Source: Synergistales bacterium
GTDB lineage: Bacteria > Synergistota > Synergistia > Synergistales > Aminobacteriaceae
Length of the DNA: 8,823 nucleotides
Assembly (NCBI GenBank): GCA_025997935.1
Contig: BNVG01000083.1
Coordinates: forward strand, 1 to 8,823
Direction: 5' to 3'
The position numbers and the translations under genes were made by a program. The first letter of the stretch is position 1; every line of letters starts with the position of its first letter. Positions 1 through 7,206 of the stretch are shown here, piece by piece. The notes under the pieces are model-generated. The model was not told where the DNA came from. It searched no databases and saw only the letters and a list, made by a program, of their open reading frames with translations.

Positions 1-510
1 CGGAAGAACCGTCACGTTCTCCGCGTACGCGCTTGGCCAGCCGCGCTCGAAGAAGTTGAACGGGTAGACGGACGACACCCCTATCTCGTCGACCGCATAT
101 TCTCCCTCTGAGGGGAAAGTGACGAAAACGGTTTTGCTTTCGGTTTGCCCCGGAGGGATAAGTCCGAAAAAAACGCGCTCCTCAAAGAGGGATACGTCGA
201 TGAGAAAAAGGGGGGTGAAGCGATTTGCGTTTTGCGCCCGCACGAACACGGGGCATGGAACGCGCGCGTATATCTCGTCGGGGAAGGCGAGCGTCACCGA
301 AGCGCCGCGTATGTTACGCCGCCCCGCCACGCCCGAGCTGAGCAGACAGCCCAGCAAGACGGCCGTCGTGAGATAGAGGAGGTTGTTCATACTGTTCACG
401 GCGGTCACGCCCAGGACAATAGTGACGGCGATATAGACGACGCCCGAGAGCCGAACCCGGATAACGCGTTTCCAAGAGCGAAAGTGTGAGCTCTTATTTA
501 TGCGGTTCAT
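1..510 (-). CDS. DUF58 domain protein, N-terminal part (runs off left edge)
   Basis: This reading frame starts at the ATG at 510-508 on the minus strand and stays open for 170 codons to base 1, so the C-terminal part is missing. A stop codon lies in frame three codons upstream of the ATG, so a longer N-terminus is excluded. The visible protein has a basic start (residues 1-20), two hydrophobic helices (about 21-38 and 44-62) split by NSMNNLLYL, then GRRNIRG and a beta-rich stretch. That paired helix plus 'SGxxxRRNxRG' layout is typical of DUF58 proteins, whose vWA-like domain follows later in the chain. The gene sits 51 bp downstream of a moxR gene on the same strand, the usual moxR-DUF58 pairing. 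Family members are membrane proteins of poorly defined function, often tied to envelope stress or assembly. No good Shine-Dalgarno is visible. The family call is firm; the function is not. Confidence 0.85.
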   Translation of the reverse strand, partial: MNRINKSSHFRSWKRVIRVRLSGVVYIAVTIVLGVTAVNSMNNLLYLTTAVLLGCLLSSGVAGRRNIRGASVTLAFPDEIYARVPCPVFVRAQNANRFTPLFLIDVSLFEERVFFGLIPPGQTESKTVFVTFPSEGEYAVDEIGVSSVYPFNFFERGWPSAYAENVTVLP

Positions 511-561
511 GACGGTTTAGCGGCTCGCCCTGCCAAAAACCATTTGGGGAAATGAAAGTTC

Positions 562-1500
562 TCATGCGACGGTGGGCGTCTCCTGAAAAATAGCGTGCAG
601 AATTTCTTTTTTGACGGACTCGACAGGCTCCATACCCTGCCTCAGCTGTATGCGGTGGAGCAGCGTGTCGGGGGCTATGGCCTTGACGTCCTCGGGCAGG
701 ACGTATTCGCGACCCTGCATCCAGGCTGCGGTTTTCGCGCAGCTCAGCAGGGACATAGCGCCGCGCGTCGATATGCCGGCGGCTATGTCGGGGTGGGCGC
801 GCGTCTTTTCGGTCACGTTCAGTATGTAGTCTATGATTTTATCGGAGACCCTGATTGTTTCCTCTATCGTCTTCTGAATCGTCAGAATTTCCTCGGGGTC
901 GAACATGGCGGGAAGGTCGTCGAGCACCGATTTCCGGCTTCCGACGCGCAGAATTTCGCGCTCGGCTACTCTGGGTGGATAGCCGATTGAGACCTTCATC
1001 ATAAATCTGTCCATCTGAGACTCTGGCAGGGGAAAGGTTCCCGAATGTTCGACGGGGTTTTGCGTGGCCATCACGAAAAAGGGCCGGGGCAACCGGTACG
1101 TCGTGCCGTCTATCGTGGCCTGTTCCTCGCCCATCGCTTCGAGCAGGGCGCTTTGCGTTTTTGGCGTCGCGCGGTTTATCTCGTCGACCAGCACTAAATT
1201 GTTGAATATGGGGCCGGCGTGAAACTCGAACTCGCCCTTTTCCATTTTGAATATATTAAGCCCCGTCACGTCGGTGGGCAGAAGGTCGTTCGTGCACTGG
1301 ACACGCCCGAATTTCAGCCCCAAAAGACGCGCGACGGCGATGGCCAGCGTGGTCTTGCCGAGGCCCGGCAGGTCTTCCAGCAAAAGATGTCCGCCCGAAA
1401 AAATACAGGCCAGAACCTTTATCAGGGCGTCGTCCTTGCCGTGCAACACTGTGGAAAGGCCTGAGAGCGCGTCCTTGATTCTGGAATTTGATATATTCAT
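562..1500 (-). CDS. MoxR-family AAA+ ATPase
   Basis: This is a complete 312-residue protein, close to the usual MoxR length of about 310-330. An AAA_3-type ATPase core shows Walker A DLPGLGKTT (residues 43-51), Walker B LVLVDE (102-107), sensor 1 ATQNP (145-149), the arginine-finger region ESQMDRF (160-166) and the sensor-2/lid segment starting ISTRGAMSLL (243-252). The C-terminal lid helix with REYVLPEDV (264-272) is also standard. MoxR ATPases are thought to act as chaperones that insert cofactors or mature vWA-domain client proteins; here the DUF58 protein encoded directly downstream is the likely client. The ATG at 1500 is the first start after an in-frame TAA at 1515-1513. No strong Shine-Dalgarno precedes it. 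The gene is transcribed away from the galactose operon. Because 'MoxR' covers several subfamilies, I give no gene symbol and do not infer a specific process. Confidence 0.95.
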   Translation of the reverse strand: MNISNSRIKDALSGLSTVLHGKDDALIKVLACIFSGGHLLLEDLPGLGKTTLAIAVARLLGLKFGRVQCTNDLLPTDVTGLNIFKMEKGEFEFHAGPIFNNLVLVDEINRATPKTQSALLEAMGEEQATIDGTTYRLPRPFFVMATQNPVEHSGTFPLPESQMDRFMMKVSIGYPPRVAEREILRVGSRKSVLDDLPAMFDPEEILTIQKTIEETIRVSDKIIDYILNVTEKTRAHPDIAAGISTRGAMSLLSCAKTAAWMQGREYVLPEDVKAIAPDTLLHRIQLRQGMEPVESVKKEILHAIFQETPTVA

Positions 1501-1851
1501 GTGCGTAAAAACTTAAGCGCCGCGCGGGCGGCGGTGAAATCCACCCGCTGTGGCGATGAGTTGGTAACTCTGACTCGAACTGACATTGCGCATACCACTT
1601 CCTTATCAAGGTTTTCATTTTTTGACAAACCTTGTCGTCCGCGGTCATTATTGCGCTTGTCAATTTTAATTTCCAACCACGGCTTGAATATTATAACTTA
1701 TTTTCAAAATTGCTAATTTTATAACATATCGTATATCAAAAAGCAACGCCCTGCCGCTCTTCTCCCTCGTCATTATAGAAGCTCACAAGATTATATTCAT
1801 CCCCCCAACTAAACACTGTACAAATTCCTCAATATGCGCTAAAGTTTACAC
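1501..1851. other. Intergenic region between divergent moxR and galactose blocks
   Basis: I see no convincing gene in these 351 bases. The left half is G+C-rich; a very A+T-rich block follows at about 1660-1740. It holds a consensus -10 hexamer TATAAT on the minus strand (1695-1690) and TATAAC on the plus strand (1692-1697 and again 1720-1725). None has a good -35 at the right distance. Three copies of a GACAA/TTGTC motif lie at 1624-1636 and 1657-1661. Both divergent transcription units should have their promoters here, but I can name only one moderate candidate (listed separately). The last part may be the left end of a vanished insertion sequence, since a transposase start follows at 1852. 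Confidence 0.5.
1622..1651 (+). promoter_or_regulatory. Candidate sigma-70 promoter reading toward galM
   Basis: A perfect -35 TTGACA (1622-1627) is followed after 18 bases by CATTAT (1646-1651), which matches four of six bases of the -10 consensus. If used, it would give a leader of about 310 nt before galM. The -35 overlaps an inverted pair GACAA-ACC-TTGTC (1624-1636), which could be an operator or chance. The spacing and -10 are mediocre, so this is only a candidate; a promoter nearer galM or within the transposase stub is equally possible. Confidence 0.3.
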
Positions 1852-1950
1852 ATGAAAAATGATCTCAAAACAGGGTTAAAACATCTCTCGCCAAAAGAGC
1901 AATATCAAATTCGTAAAAGCGCGATGCGATTGTTGCAAGTGGAGTTGTAA
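1852..1950 (+). pseudogene. Truncated transposase start, probably IS630-type
   Basis: A 32-codon frame starts at ATG 1852 and ends at TAA 1948-1950. It begins MKNDLKTGLKHLSPKEQYQI and continues RKSAMRLLQ, which resembles the first helix of IS630-like transposases (short MKND start, then a 'LS..EQ..IRK.A.RL' helix that leads into a helix-turn-helix). The helix-turn-helix and the DDE domain are absent; the similarity seems to stop near residue 28 and the last few codons (VEL) look like junction sequence. Only 20 bases separate its stop from galM. The simplest reading is the left end of an insertion sequence whose remainder was deleted or replaced. Its upstream sequence may carry the element's terminal repeat, but with one end left it cannot be identified. 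The family assignment rests on recall of the motif, not on an alignment. Confidence 0.55.
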
Positions 1951-1970
1951 AAAAATTCAGGAGAAAAAAT

Positions 1971-2987
1971 ATGTCAGTAACAGTTAAAGAGTGGGGAACG
2001 GCTGATAGCGGCAAGGGAGTATTTCTATACGAGTTATCTGATGATAAAGGTATAATCGTCAGACTTACGAACTATGGCGGAACGATTGTTGGAATAGATG
2101 CCTCCGACAAAAACGGCGTGTACGCCGATGTTGTGCTGGGCTATGACAATATTGACGGCTATGTAAACGGAACGGTGTATCACGGCGGTACAATCGGCAG
2201 ATTTGCAAATCGTATAGCCGACGGAACATTTATCCTGAACGGGCAGACTTACAATTTACCGAAAAACGACGGCGGAAATTGTCTGCACGGCGGGAGCGGT
2301 TTCAATTACAAAGTCTGGGAAACTGTGGAAACAGGCGAAAATTCAGTCACTTTTGCATATACAAGTGATGACGGCGAGGACGGTTTCCCCGGAAAACTTG
2401 ATGTAAAAGTGCAGTATGTGTTGACAGACAGTTGCAACGTCAGCATTATATCAACCTTGCGTGCCTATTCCGATACAGTTGCGGGGCTTACTAATCACTC
2501 GTATTTTAACCTCAGCGGTAACGGCGGGGATATAACAGAAACATTTCTTAAACTCTATGCGGACAGTTATACGCCCCTTGACGATACGGGTATTCCGACA
2601 GGTGAGATTGCTTCGGTAAGCGGTACGAGGTTCGATTTCAGAGAAGAACGTAAAATCGGGCAGGAGTATGACGATAATTTTGTATTGGGTGACGATGTTT
2701 CGGAAAATCTGCGCTTGGCGACGGAAGCGTATGACGCTGACAGCGGACGCACTTTGAAAGTGCTTACAACAATGCCGGCGTTGCAGTTTTACACAGGCAA
2801 CTACTTGGACGAAACAGGGAAAAACGGGGCTTGCTACGGCAAACACAGCGGCTTCGCCCTTGAAGCGCAATTTACTCCCGATACCCCCAACCTCATAAAT
2901 AAAACCGACACGTTTCCGTCGTGCGTTATAAAGTCCGGGGAAACAAAGAGGTATGAAACAGTATTTCAATTTGGCGTTAAACAGTAG
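1971..2987 (+). CDS. galM: Aldose 1-epimerase (galactose mutarotase)
   Basis: GalM interconverts the alpha and beta anomers of galactose in the cytoplasm, supplying alpha-D-galactose to galactokinase. The 338-residue length is normal. Diagnostic segments are NYGGTIVGI (34-42), GRFANRI (76-82), GGNCLHGG (101-108) with substrate-binding His106, TNHSYFNLSG (174-183) with catalytic acid His176, YDDNFVL (233-239) and GFALEAQFTPDTPN (294-307) with catalytic base Glu298. These match the His/His/Asp/Glu active-site set of the family. The ATG at 1971 has AGGAG at 1959-1963, seven bases upstream. It is the first gene of the gal operon, an uncommon but known position for galM, and its ribosome-binding region lies directly beside the transposase stub. 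G+C content is lower than in the moxR block. I am confident of the function. Confidence 0.96.
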   Translation: MSVTVKEWGTADSGKGVFLYELSDDKGIIVRLTNYGGTIVGIDASDKNGVYADVVLGYDNIDGYVNGTVYHGGTIGRFANRIADGTFILNGQTYNLPKNDGGNCLHGGSGFNYKVWETVETGENSVTFAYTSDDGEDGFPGKLDVKVQYVLTDSCNVSIISTLRAYSDTVAGLTNHSYFNLSGNGGDITETFLKLYADSYTPLDDTGIPTGEIASVSGTRFDFREERKIGQEYDDNFVLGDDVSENLRLATEAYDADSGRTLKVLTTMPALQFYTGNYLDETGKNGACYGKHSGFALEAQFTPDTPNLINKTDTFPSCVIKSGETKRYETVFQFGVKQ

Positions 2988-3020
2988 AATAAACAACGTA
3001 AAGAATTAAAGGGGAACAGT

Positions 3021-3198
3021 ATGAAAAAACGATTATCAGTTATGGCATAGACGGGTTCGGGAACGACATATTCATTATGTTCATCACGAGCCAGTTGTTA
3101 TCGCCATTGTCGCGCTGATTACGTCGGTTGTTGTGGCGTTCGGTACTACCGAAGCTGGCAAGAAAAGCGTTGAAGTCAGCACGGGGGAAGTGAAATGA
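3021..3198 (+). pseudogene. Frame-disrupted small membrane-protein remnant between galM and galK
   Basis: After a ribosome-binding-like GGGGAA (3011-3016), ATG 3021 opens a frame that stops after nine codons (MKKRLSVMA, TAG 3048-3050). Coding-like sequence goes on in the other two frames. One reads KTIISYGIDGFGNDIFIMFI and ends at TGA 3116-3118. The other reads EPVVIAIVALITSVVVAFG, a clear membrane helix, followed by TTEAGKKSVEVSTGEVK and TGA 3196-3198. That stop overlaps the galK ATG as ATGA, the arrangement of a translationally coupled gene pair. One extra base in the A6 run at 3024-3029 would link the first two segments, and a second shift near 3095 would link the last. I read it as a decayed gene for a short single-helix protein, or the tail of a deleted transporter. 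I do not recognise the family. Sequencing error is possible. Confidence 0.5.
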
Positions 3199-4445
3199 TT
3201 GATATTAAAACAGACAAATTAGAAAAACTGTACAGCGACACCGCTTACGCTAAAGCACGATACGAAGCGGCAATCGTTAAGTTTGAGGAACTTTTCGGAA
3301 GTGCAGATGCTTTGAAAAGTGATGAATTTGGTATATTCTCAGCGCCGGGGCGTACCGAAGTCGGCGGGAACCATACAGACCACCAGCAGGGTAATGTTTT
3401 AGCTTCGGCTATTGATTTGGACATTATCTGTGTGGCCAAAACAGCGAAAAAGAATACCGTAAGCTTTCTTTCGGAGGGGTTCAATCAGGAGATATTGGAT
3501 TTATCCAAACTTGACCCTCGGGATACCGATGCACAAAGTTCAGCTTTGATACGCGGCGTTGCGGCGTTTTTCACGGCAAACGGACATAAAATCGGCGGAT
3601 TCAGTTCATACCTAACTTCCGATGTGCTTGTGGGTTCGGGACTTTCGTCTTCGGCGGCGTTTGAAGTTGTTATCGGGCAGGTGTTCAATCATTTTTACAA
3701 TGACGGCAAGGTTTCAAACGTGTTTATCGCGCAGGCTGGGCAGTTTGCGGAAAATATATACCTGAATAAGCCGTCTGGGCTTATGGATCAGTCGGCATCG
3801 TCTGTTGGCGGTTTTGTTCAGATTGATTTTGCCGACCCTGAAATACCGAAGTTCGATGCTGTACAGTTTGACTTAGCGCGGCACGGATATTCGCTTTGCA
3901 TTGTGGATACCAAAGGTTCTCACGTAAATTTGACTGAACAATACGCGTCAATGCCGGTGGAAATGAAACTTGTCGCGAAATATTTCGGCAAAAAAGTTTT
4001 GAGCGAAGTGAACGAAAATGAGTTGTACGGCAGTCTGCATTTGCTTAAAGGCAAAGTACCCGACCGTGCCATTCTCCGCGCAATGCACTATTTCGCGGAT
4101 AACAGACGCGCCGTGGCGGAGGCGGCGGCACTGAAAGTTGATAATTTTGATGAGTTTTTGAAACTTGTCCGTGAGTCCGGTCATTCGTCATTTGAATATC
4201 TGCAGAATGTTTATTACAATCCCCTTGAACAGAATCTGTCAATCGCGTTAGGTCTTTCACAGCACATTTTAGAGCCTGTGAACGGCGCGTGGCGGGTACA
4301 CGGCGGCGGTTTGGCGGGTACGATACAAGCGTTTGTGCCTAACGCCGTGTTGGAAGTTTACCGTACAGCACTTGAAAAGCTGTTCGGCAAAGGCAGTTGC
4401 CATGTATTGGGCGTTCGCGCGGTCGGTGGAACGAGGGTGATATAA
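3195..4445 (+). CDS. galK: Galactokinase (GHMP kinase family)
   Basis: GalK phosphorylates alpha-D-galactose with ATP to galactose-1-phosphate, the committed step of the Leloir pathway. The 416 residues include the galactokinase signature PGRTEVGGNHTDHQ (51-64) with Arg53 and Asp62 in the sugar site, the GHMP ATP-binding loop VGSGLSSSAAFE (146-157), GLMDQSAS (195-202) with catalytic base Asp198, and the C-terminal GHMP motif HGGGLAGTIQAFVP (369-382). The 'GGNHTDHQ' form, instead of the enterobacterial 'GEHTDY', is the version seen in many Firmicutes-type galactokinases. The ATG at 3195 has GGGGGA at 3183-3188, six bases upstream, and overlaps the TGA of the preceding remnant. Its TAA shares one base with the galT start. 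At about 416 residues it is slightly longer than E. coli GalK (about 382). The assignment is firm. Confidence 0.97.
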   Translation: MIDIKTDKLEKLYSDTAYAKARYEAAIVKFEELFGSADALKSDEFGIFSAPGRTEVGGNHTDHQQGNVLASAIDLDIICVAKTAKKNTVSFLSEGFNQEILDLSKLDPRDTDAQSSALIRGVAAFFTANGHKIGGFSSYLTSDVLVGSGLSSSAAFEVVIGQVFNHFYNDGKVSNVFIAQAGQFAENIYLNKPSGLMDQSASSVGGFVQIDFADPEIPKFDAVQFDLARHGYSLCIVDTKGSHVNLTEQYASMPVEMKLVAKYFGKKVLSEVNENELYGSLHLLKGKVPDRAILRAMHYFADNRRAVAEAAALKVDNFDEFLKLVRESGHSSFEYLQNVYYNPLEQNLSIALGLSQHILEPVNGAWRVHGGGLAGTIQAFVPNAVLEVYRTALEKLFGKGSCHVLGVRAVGGTRVI

Positions 4446-5815
4446 TGGCTGATATGTTAAAAACCGACCCGCGTGATGAAGTATACATCGCAAACTGTTT
4501 GCGCGCTGTTTCTGAAAAACACGAATTTATTACTGATGAACAAATCAGCGACAAGACCTTTGATTTATTGACACCCCTGCCGTCTGAAATAGCCGATACG
4601 TTTTATGAGAAGTATAAAACTTCGCCCGCAGAAGCCACAGATTATTTCTATAATCTGATGTGCGACAACAACTACGTCAAGACAAAGGCAATCGCAAAAA
4701 ATCGTTTGTTTTTCTATACTTCAAAATACGGTGAATTGGAAATCACAATAAACCTTTCCAAGCCCGAAAAAGACCCGAAAGCTATTGCCGCCGCTCTGTC
4801 CGCGTCGAAACCTGCGGAGGGCGAAGAACCATATCCCAAGTGCCAGTTGTGCGTGGAAAATGAGGGATATTTCGGCAGACACGACCACCCGTCACGGTCA
4901 AATCTGCGTATTATTCCCGTGGAATTGGGTACTGAACACTGGGGGTTTCAGTACAGCCCGTATGCCTATTATAACGAGCATACGATTATGTTGAATAACG
5001 AGCATATTCCTATGAAAATTGACAGGCGTGCGTTTACTAATCTGCTGTTGTTGCTTGATTTTTTGCCTCATTATATGTTCGGCTCAAATTCGGATATTCC
5101 TATTGTAGGCGGTTCGATTTTAACCCATGACCATTATCAGGGGGGACGGCATATTTTTCCGATGATGAAAGCGGGAATTGCTGAAACTTTTGAACTCAAA
5201 AACTTTCCGGATATAAAAGCGGGGATTGTTAATTGGGCAATGACTGCACTTCGCTTAGAGTCTGATAACAAGGATAGACTTGTTCAAGCGGCTGTGCGGA
5301 TACTTGAAAAGTGGAAGCAATTCAGTCTGCCCGAACTTGACATAAACGCAGTGGGTGATAACAGCGGGAGTCCCGCCGGAAATGTTCAACACCACACTAT
5401 TACACCCATTGCTTACAAATCCGACAACGGCGACAGTTACGTTTTGGATTTAGTTTTGCGGGATAACAATACTTCCGATAAGCACCCCGACGGCATTTTT
5501 CACCCGCATAAAGAAAAACATCATATCAAGAAAGAAAACATCGGTCTTATTGAGGTTATGGGGCTTGCAATTTTACCGCCCCGCCTTGACAAACTCGTGC
5601 CGCTTTTGCAAGCCTTTCTTGATGGCAATGCAGATGTTGGCACACTTCCCGCCGAACATCAGCCGTGGGCGTTACGGATTAAAGCTGACGGCGAAACTAA
5701 TGCGGAAAGCGCAATCGGCGTTGTTTTTGAGGCTATTCTTGAAGATGCGGGCGTGTTTAAATGGGACGATTTAGGGCGTAATGGGTTACACAAATTTATA
5801 GAGTTTATGCAATGA
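4445..5815 (+). CDS. galT: UTP/UDP-glucose:hexose-1-phosphate uridylyltransferase, class II
   Basis: GalT moves UMP from UDP-glucose to galactose-1-phosphate, giving UDP-galactose and glucose-1-phosphate. The start is ATG 4445, which overlaps the galK TAA as TAATG and has GAGGGTG at 4433-4439; an upstream in-frame ATG (4397) lies deep inside galK and is unlikely. The 456-residue product shows class II features: a metal-type CQLC pair (Cys133, Cys136), HPSRSNLRIIP (148-158), YNEHTIMLNNEHIPM (176-190), the active-site block ILTHDHYQGGRH (225-236) where class I enzymes have HPHGQ, and NVQHHTITPIA (313-323). Class II enzymes are mainly found in Gram-positive bacteria and archaea-like clusters, so a diderm host would be noteworthy. 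It is some 40-50 residues shorter than the B. subtilis and Lactococcus proteins, yet both ends look intact. The enzyme identity is firm. Confidence 0.95.
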   Translation: MADMLKTDPRDEVYIANCLRAVSEKHEFITDEQISDKTFDLLTPLPSEIADTFYEKYKTSPAEATDYFYNLMCDNNYVKTKAIAKNRLFFYTSKYGELEITINLSKPEKDPKAIAAALSASKPAEGEEPYPKCQLCVENEGYFGRHDHPSRSNLRIIPVELGTEHWGFQYSPYAYYNEHTIMLNNEHIPMKIDRRAFTNLLLLLDFLPHYMFGSNSDIPIVGGSILTHDHYQGGRHIFPMMKAGIAETFELKNFPDIKAGIVNWAMTALRLESDNKDRLVQAAVRILEKWKQFSLPELDINAVGDNSGSPAGNVQHHTITPIAYKSDNGDSYVLDLVLRDNNTSDKHPDGIFHPHKEKHHIKKENIGLIEVMGLAILPPRLDKLVPLLQAFLDGNADVGTLPAEHQPWALRIKADGETNAESAIGVVFEAILEDAGVFKWDDLGRNGLHKFIEFMQ

Positions 5816-5834
5816 GAAAATGTGAGGAATAAAT

Positions 5835-6881
5835 ATGAGCAGAATATTGATAACAGGCGGGGCGGGATATATAGGGTCGCATACAGCTTTAACACTTTTA
5901 GGCGTGGGTTACGATGTTGTAATCGTGGATAATTTCTCCAATTCTTCGCCTAAGGCTGTGGACGCGCTTAGCGCTTTGGCTTTGAAAGAAACAGGAAAGC
6001 AGTTTGCTTTTTATGAGGGCGATGTGTGTGACGGAGCGTTTTTACGGACAGTGTTTGAGGCTGACAAGATTGAAGCGATTATTCATTTTGCGGGACTCAA
6101 AGCTGTCGGGGAATCGGTTGCGATACCCGCAAAATATTACGACAACAATCTGCGGTCAACCTTGACTTTGCTGAACACAATGAAGGAATTTGGTGTTACG
6201 GGTTTTGTTTTCTCTTCTTCGGCAACAGTTTACAGCGACCCGGGGGTTACAAAATATGATGAAGCGACAACGCGGGTTGGCAGAGCTTCCAGTCCGTACG
6301 GCACTACTAAAGTAATGCAGGAGTGGATTTTGGAGGACACCGCGTTGTCGGGCGAGATACCGCTGAAAGTAATTTCATTGCGCTATTTCAATCCCGTCGG
6401 CGCGCACAGTTCGGGTGAAATAGGTGAGTCGCCGCAGGGTATTCCAAACAATCTGACACCGTTTATAACGCAGGTCGCGGTCGGCAAGCGGGAATTTTTA
6501 AGCGTATTCGGCGATGATTATCCCACTCCGGACGGCACTTGTATCAGAGATTACATTCACGTAACGGATTTAGCGGAGGCTCATTACTTAGCGGTTAAGC
6601 GTTTACTTGAGGTTGATGACTTGCCGATGTTTGACGCGATTAACATTGGTTCGGGTAACGGTTACTCGGTATTTGAAGTTATTTCTGCTTTTGACAGAGC
6701 TGTCGGCAAGAAAATACCATATAAAGTGGTAGCCCGCAGGGGCGGCGATTTGGCGGAGTTTACCGCTAAGACGGAGAAAGCGAAAAAACTGTTTGGGTTT
6801 ACGACTAAACTCACGATTGATGATATGGCTAAGGATGCGTGGAATTGGCAGAATAAACACCCGAACGGATTTGATGACTAA
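5835..6881 (+). CDS. galE: UDP-glucose 4-epimerase
   Basis: GalE uses tightly bound NAD to interconvert UDP-galactose and UDP-glucose, closing the Leloir cycle. The 348 residues form an extended short-chain dehydrogenase. They contain the NAD-binding GGAGYIGSH (8-16), the adenosine-binding DNFSNSS (32-38), HFAGLKAVGES (84-94), SSSATVY (127-133) with catalytic Ser129, SPYGTTK (153-159) with Tyr155 and Lys159 of the YxxxK pair, RYFNPVGAH (183-191), the sugar-nucleotide-binding RDYIHVTDLA (238-247), and RRGGDLAE (301-308) where RRPGD or RRAGD is more usual. The ATG at 5835 has GAGGAA at 5824-5829. The gene follows galT by 19 bp, so it is co-transcribed. The epimerase family is large and some members act on N-acetylated sugars or other UDP-hexoses, but the gal operon context makes the galactose role very likely. 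Confidence 0.96.
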   Translation: MSRILITGGAGYIGSHTALTLLGVGYDVVIVDNFSNSSPKAVDALSALALKETGKQFAFYEGDVCDGAFLRTVFEADKIEAIIHFAGLKAVGESVAIPAKYYDNNLRSTLTLLNTMKEFGVTGFVFSSSATVYSDPGVTKYDEATTRVGRASSPYGTTKVMQEWILEDTALSGEIPLKVISLRYFNPVGAHSSGEIGESPQGIPNNLTPFITQVAVGKREFLSVFGDDYPTPDGTCIRDYIHVTDLAEAHYLAVKRLLEVDDLPMFDAINIGSGNGYSVFEVISAFDRAVGKKIPYKVVARRGGDLAEFTAKTEKAKKLFGFTTKLTIDDMAKDAWNWQNKHPNGFDD

Positions 6882-6916
6882 GCTAAACTCTACAAGTTGG
6901 AAAAAAGAGGTGTGAT

Positions 6917-7135
6917 ATGAAAACTTGCAATAAATGCGGAGCGGAATCGTACAGAGTTGAGTCTCGGTTTTGTCAGAAATGCGGCGACAGATTACCTGAT
7001 GCTGATAATAATTTACCGCGTCAGAACATCTGCACAAACGAGAACTGTGACTGGCACAAGACTAAGTTTATTTACCCTGACGATGCCCGCTTCTGCGATG
7101 TTTGCGGAAGCGCTACGGTTTACGCTGTTTCTTAA
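6917..7135 (+). CDS. Small double zinc-ribbon protein
   Basis: This 72-residue protein contains four cysteine knuckles that should bind two zinc ions: CNKCG (Cys4, Cys7) with CQKCG (Cys19, Cys22), then CTNENC (Cys39, Cys44) with CDVCG (Cys60, Cys63). The first module is the common 'CxxCG...FCxxCG' zinc-ribbon seen at the start of many bacterial proteins; here no further domain follows. The ATG at 6917 has AGAGG at 6906-6910, six bases upstream, and the gene lies 35 bp after galE on the same strand with no terminator between, so it is probably the last gene of the gal operon. No membrane segment or signal peptide is visible. Such stand-alone ribbons may bind nucleic acid or partner proteins, but nothing here tells which. 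The reading frame is well supported; the role is unknown. Confidence 0.8.
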   Translation: MKTCNKCGAESYRVESRFCQKCGDRLPDADNNLPRQNICTNENCDWHKTKFIYPDDARFCDVCGSATVYAVS

Positions 7136-7168
7136 CAAGTTGATAGGGAAACTCAAATTTAATTTATA

Positions 7169-7197
7169 TTGACAATCATAGAGAAACATGCTAATTT
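7169..7197 (+). promoter_or_regulatory. Sigma-70-type promoter for the sugar-binding protein gene
   Basis: A perfect -35 TTGACA (7169-7174) is followed by a 17-base spacer and TAATTT (7192-7197), preceded by TG one base away (7189-7190), giving an extended -10. The -10 itself matches only three of six consensus bases, but spacing and the TG element support use. Transcription would start near 7203-7205, directly beside the palindrome at 7207-7218. This indicates that the ABC transporter genes form a unit separate from the gal operon. Confidence 0.6.
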
Positions 7198-7206
7198 TAC
7201 ACTTAG

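Noticed and set aside
119..489. Two overlapping plus-strand open frames (85 and 114 codons) opposite the DUF58 gene
   Set aside because: The minus strand here reads a clean DUF58 N-terminus with two membrane helices; the plus frames show no domain and arise from G+C-rich antisense sequence.
1555..1600. tRNA-like string GTTCGAGTC on the minus strand, resembling a T-arm
   Set aside because: The flanking bases cannot form the five-pair T stem, and no acceptor or anticodon arm is present.
1256..1663. 135-codon minus-strand frame overlapping the moxR start
   Set aside because: Its last two thirds overlap moxR, including the Walker A region, in another frame, and the upstream part has no recognisable motif; moxR itself is complete from 1500.
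2451..2996. 181-codon minus-strand frame opposite galM
   Set aside because: It mirrors a fully motif-supported galM and has no start signal or domain of its own.
4397..4444. Upstream ATG that would add 16 residues to galT
   Set aside because: It lies within the conserved end of galK, has no ribosome-binding site, and the added residues are an out-of-frame reading of galK. ATG 4445 has a good site and overlaps the galK stop.
6882..6916. Possible terminator between galE and the zinc-ribbon gene
   Set aside because: No hairpin with a T run is visible in the 35 bases, so the two genes are treated as one unit.
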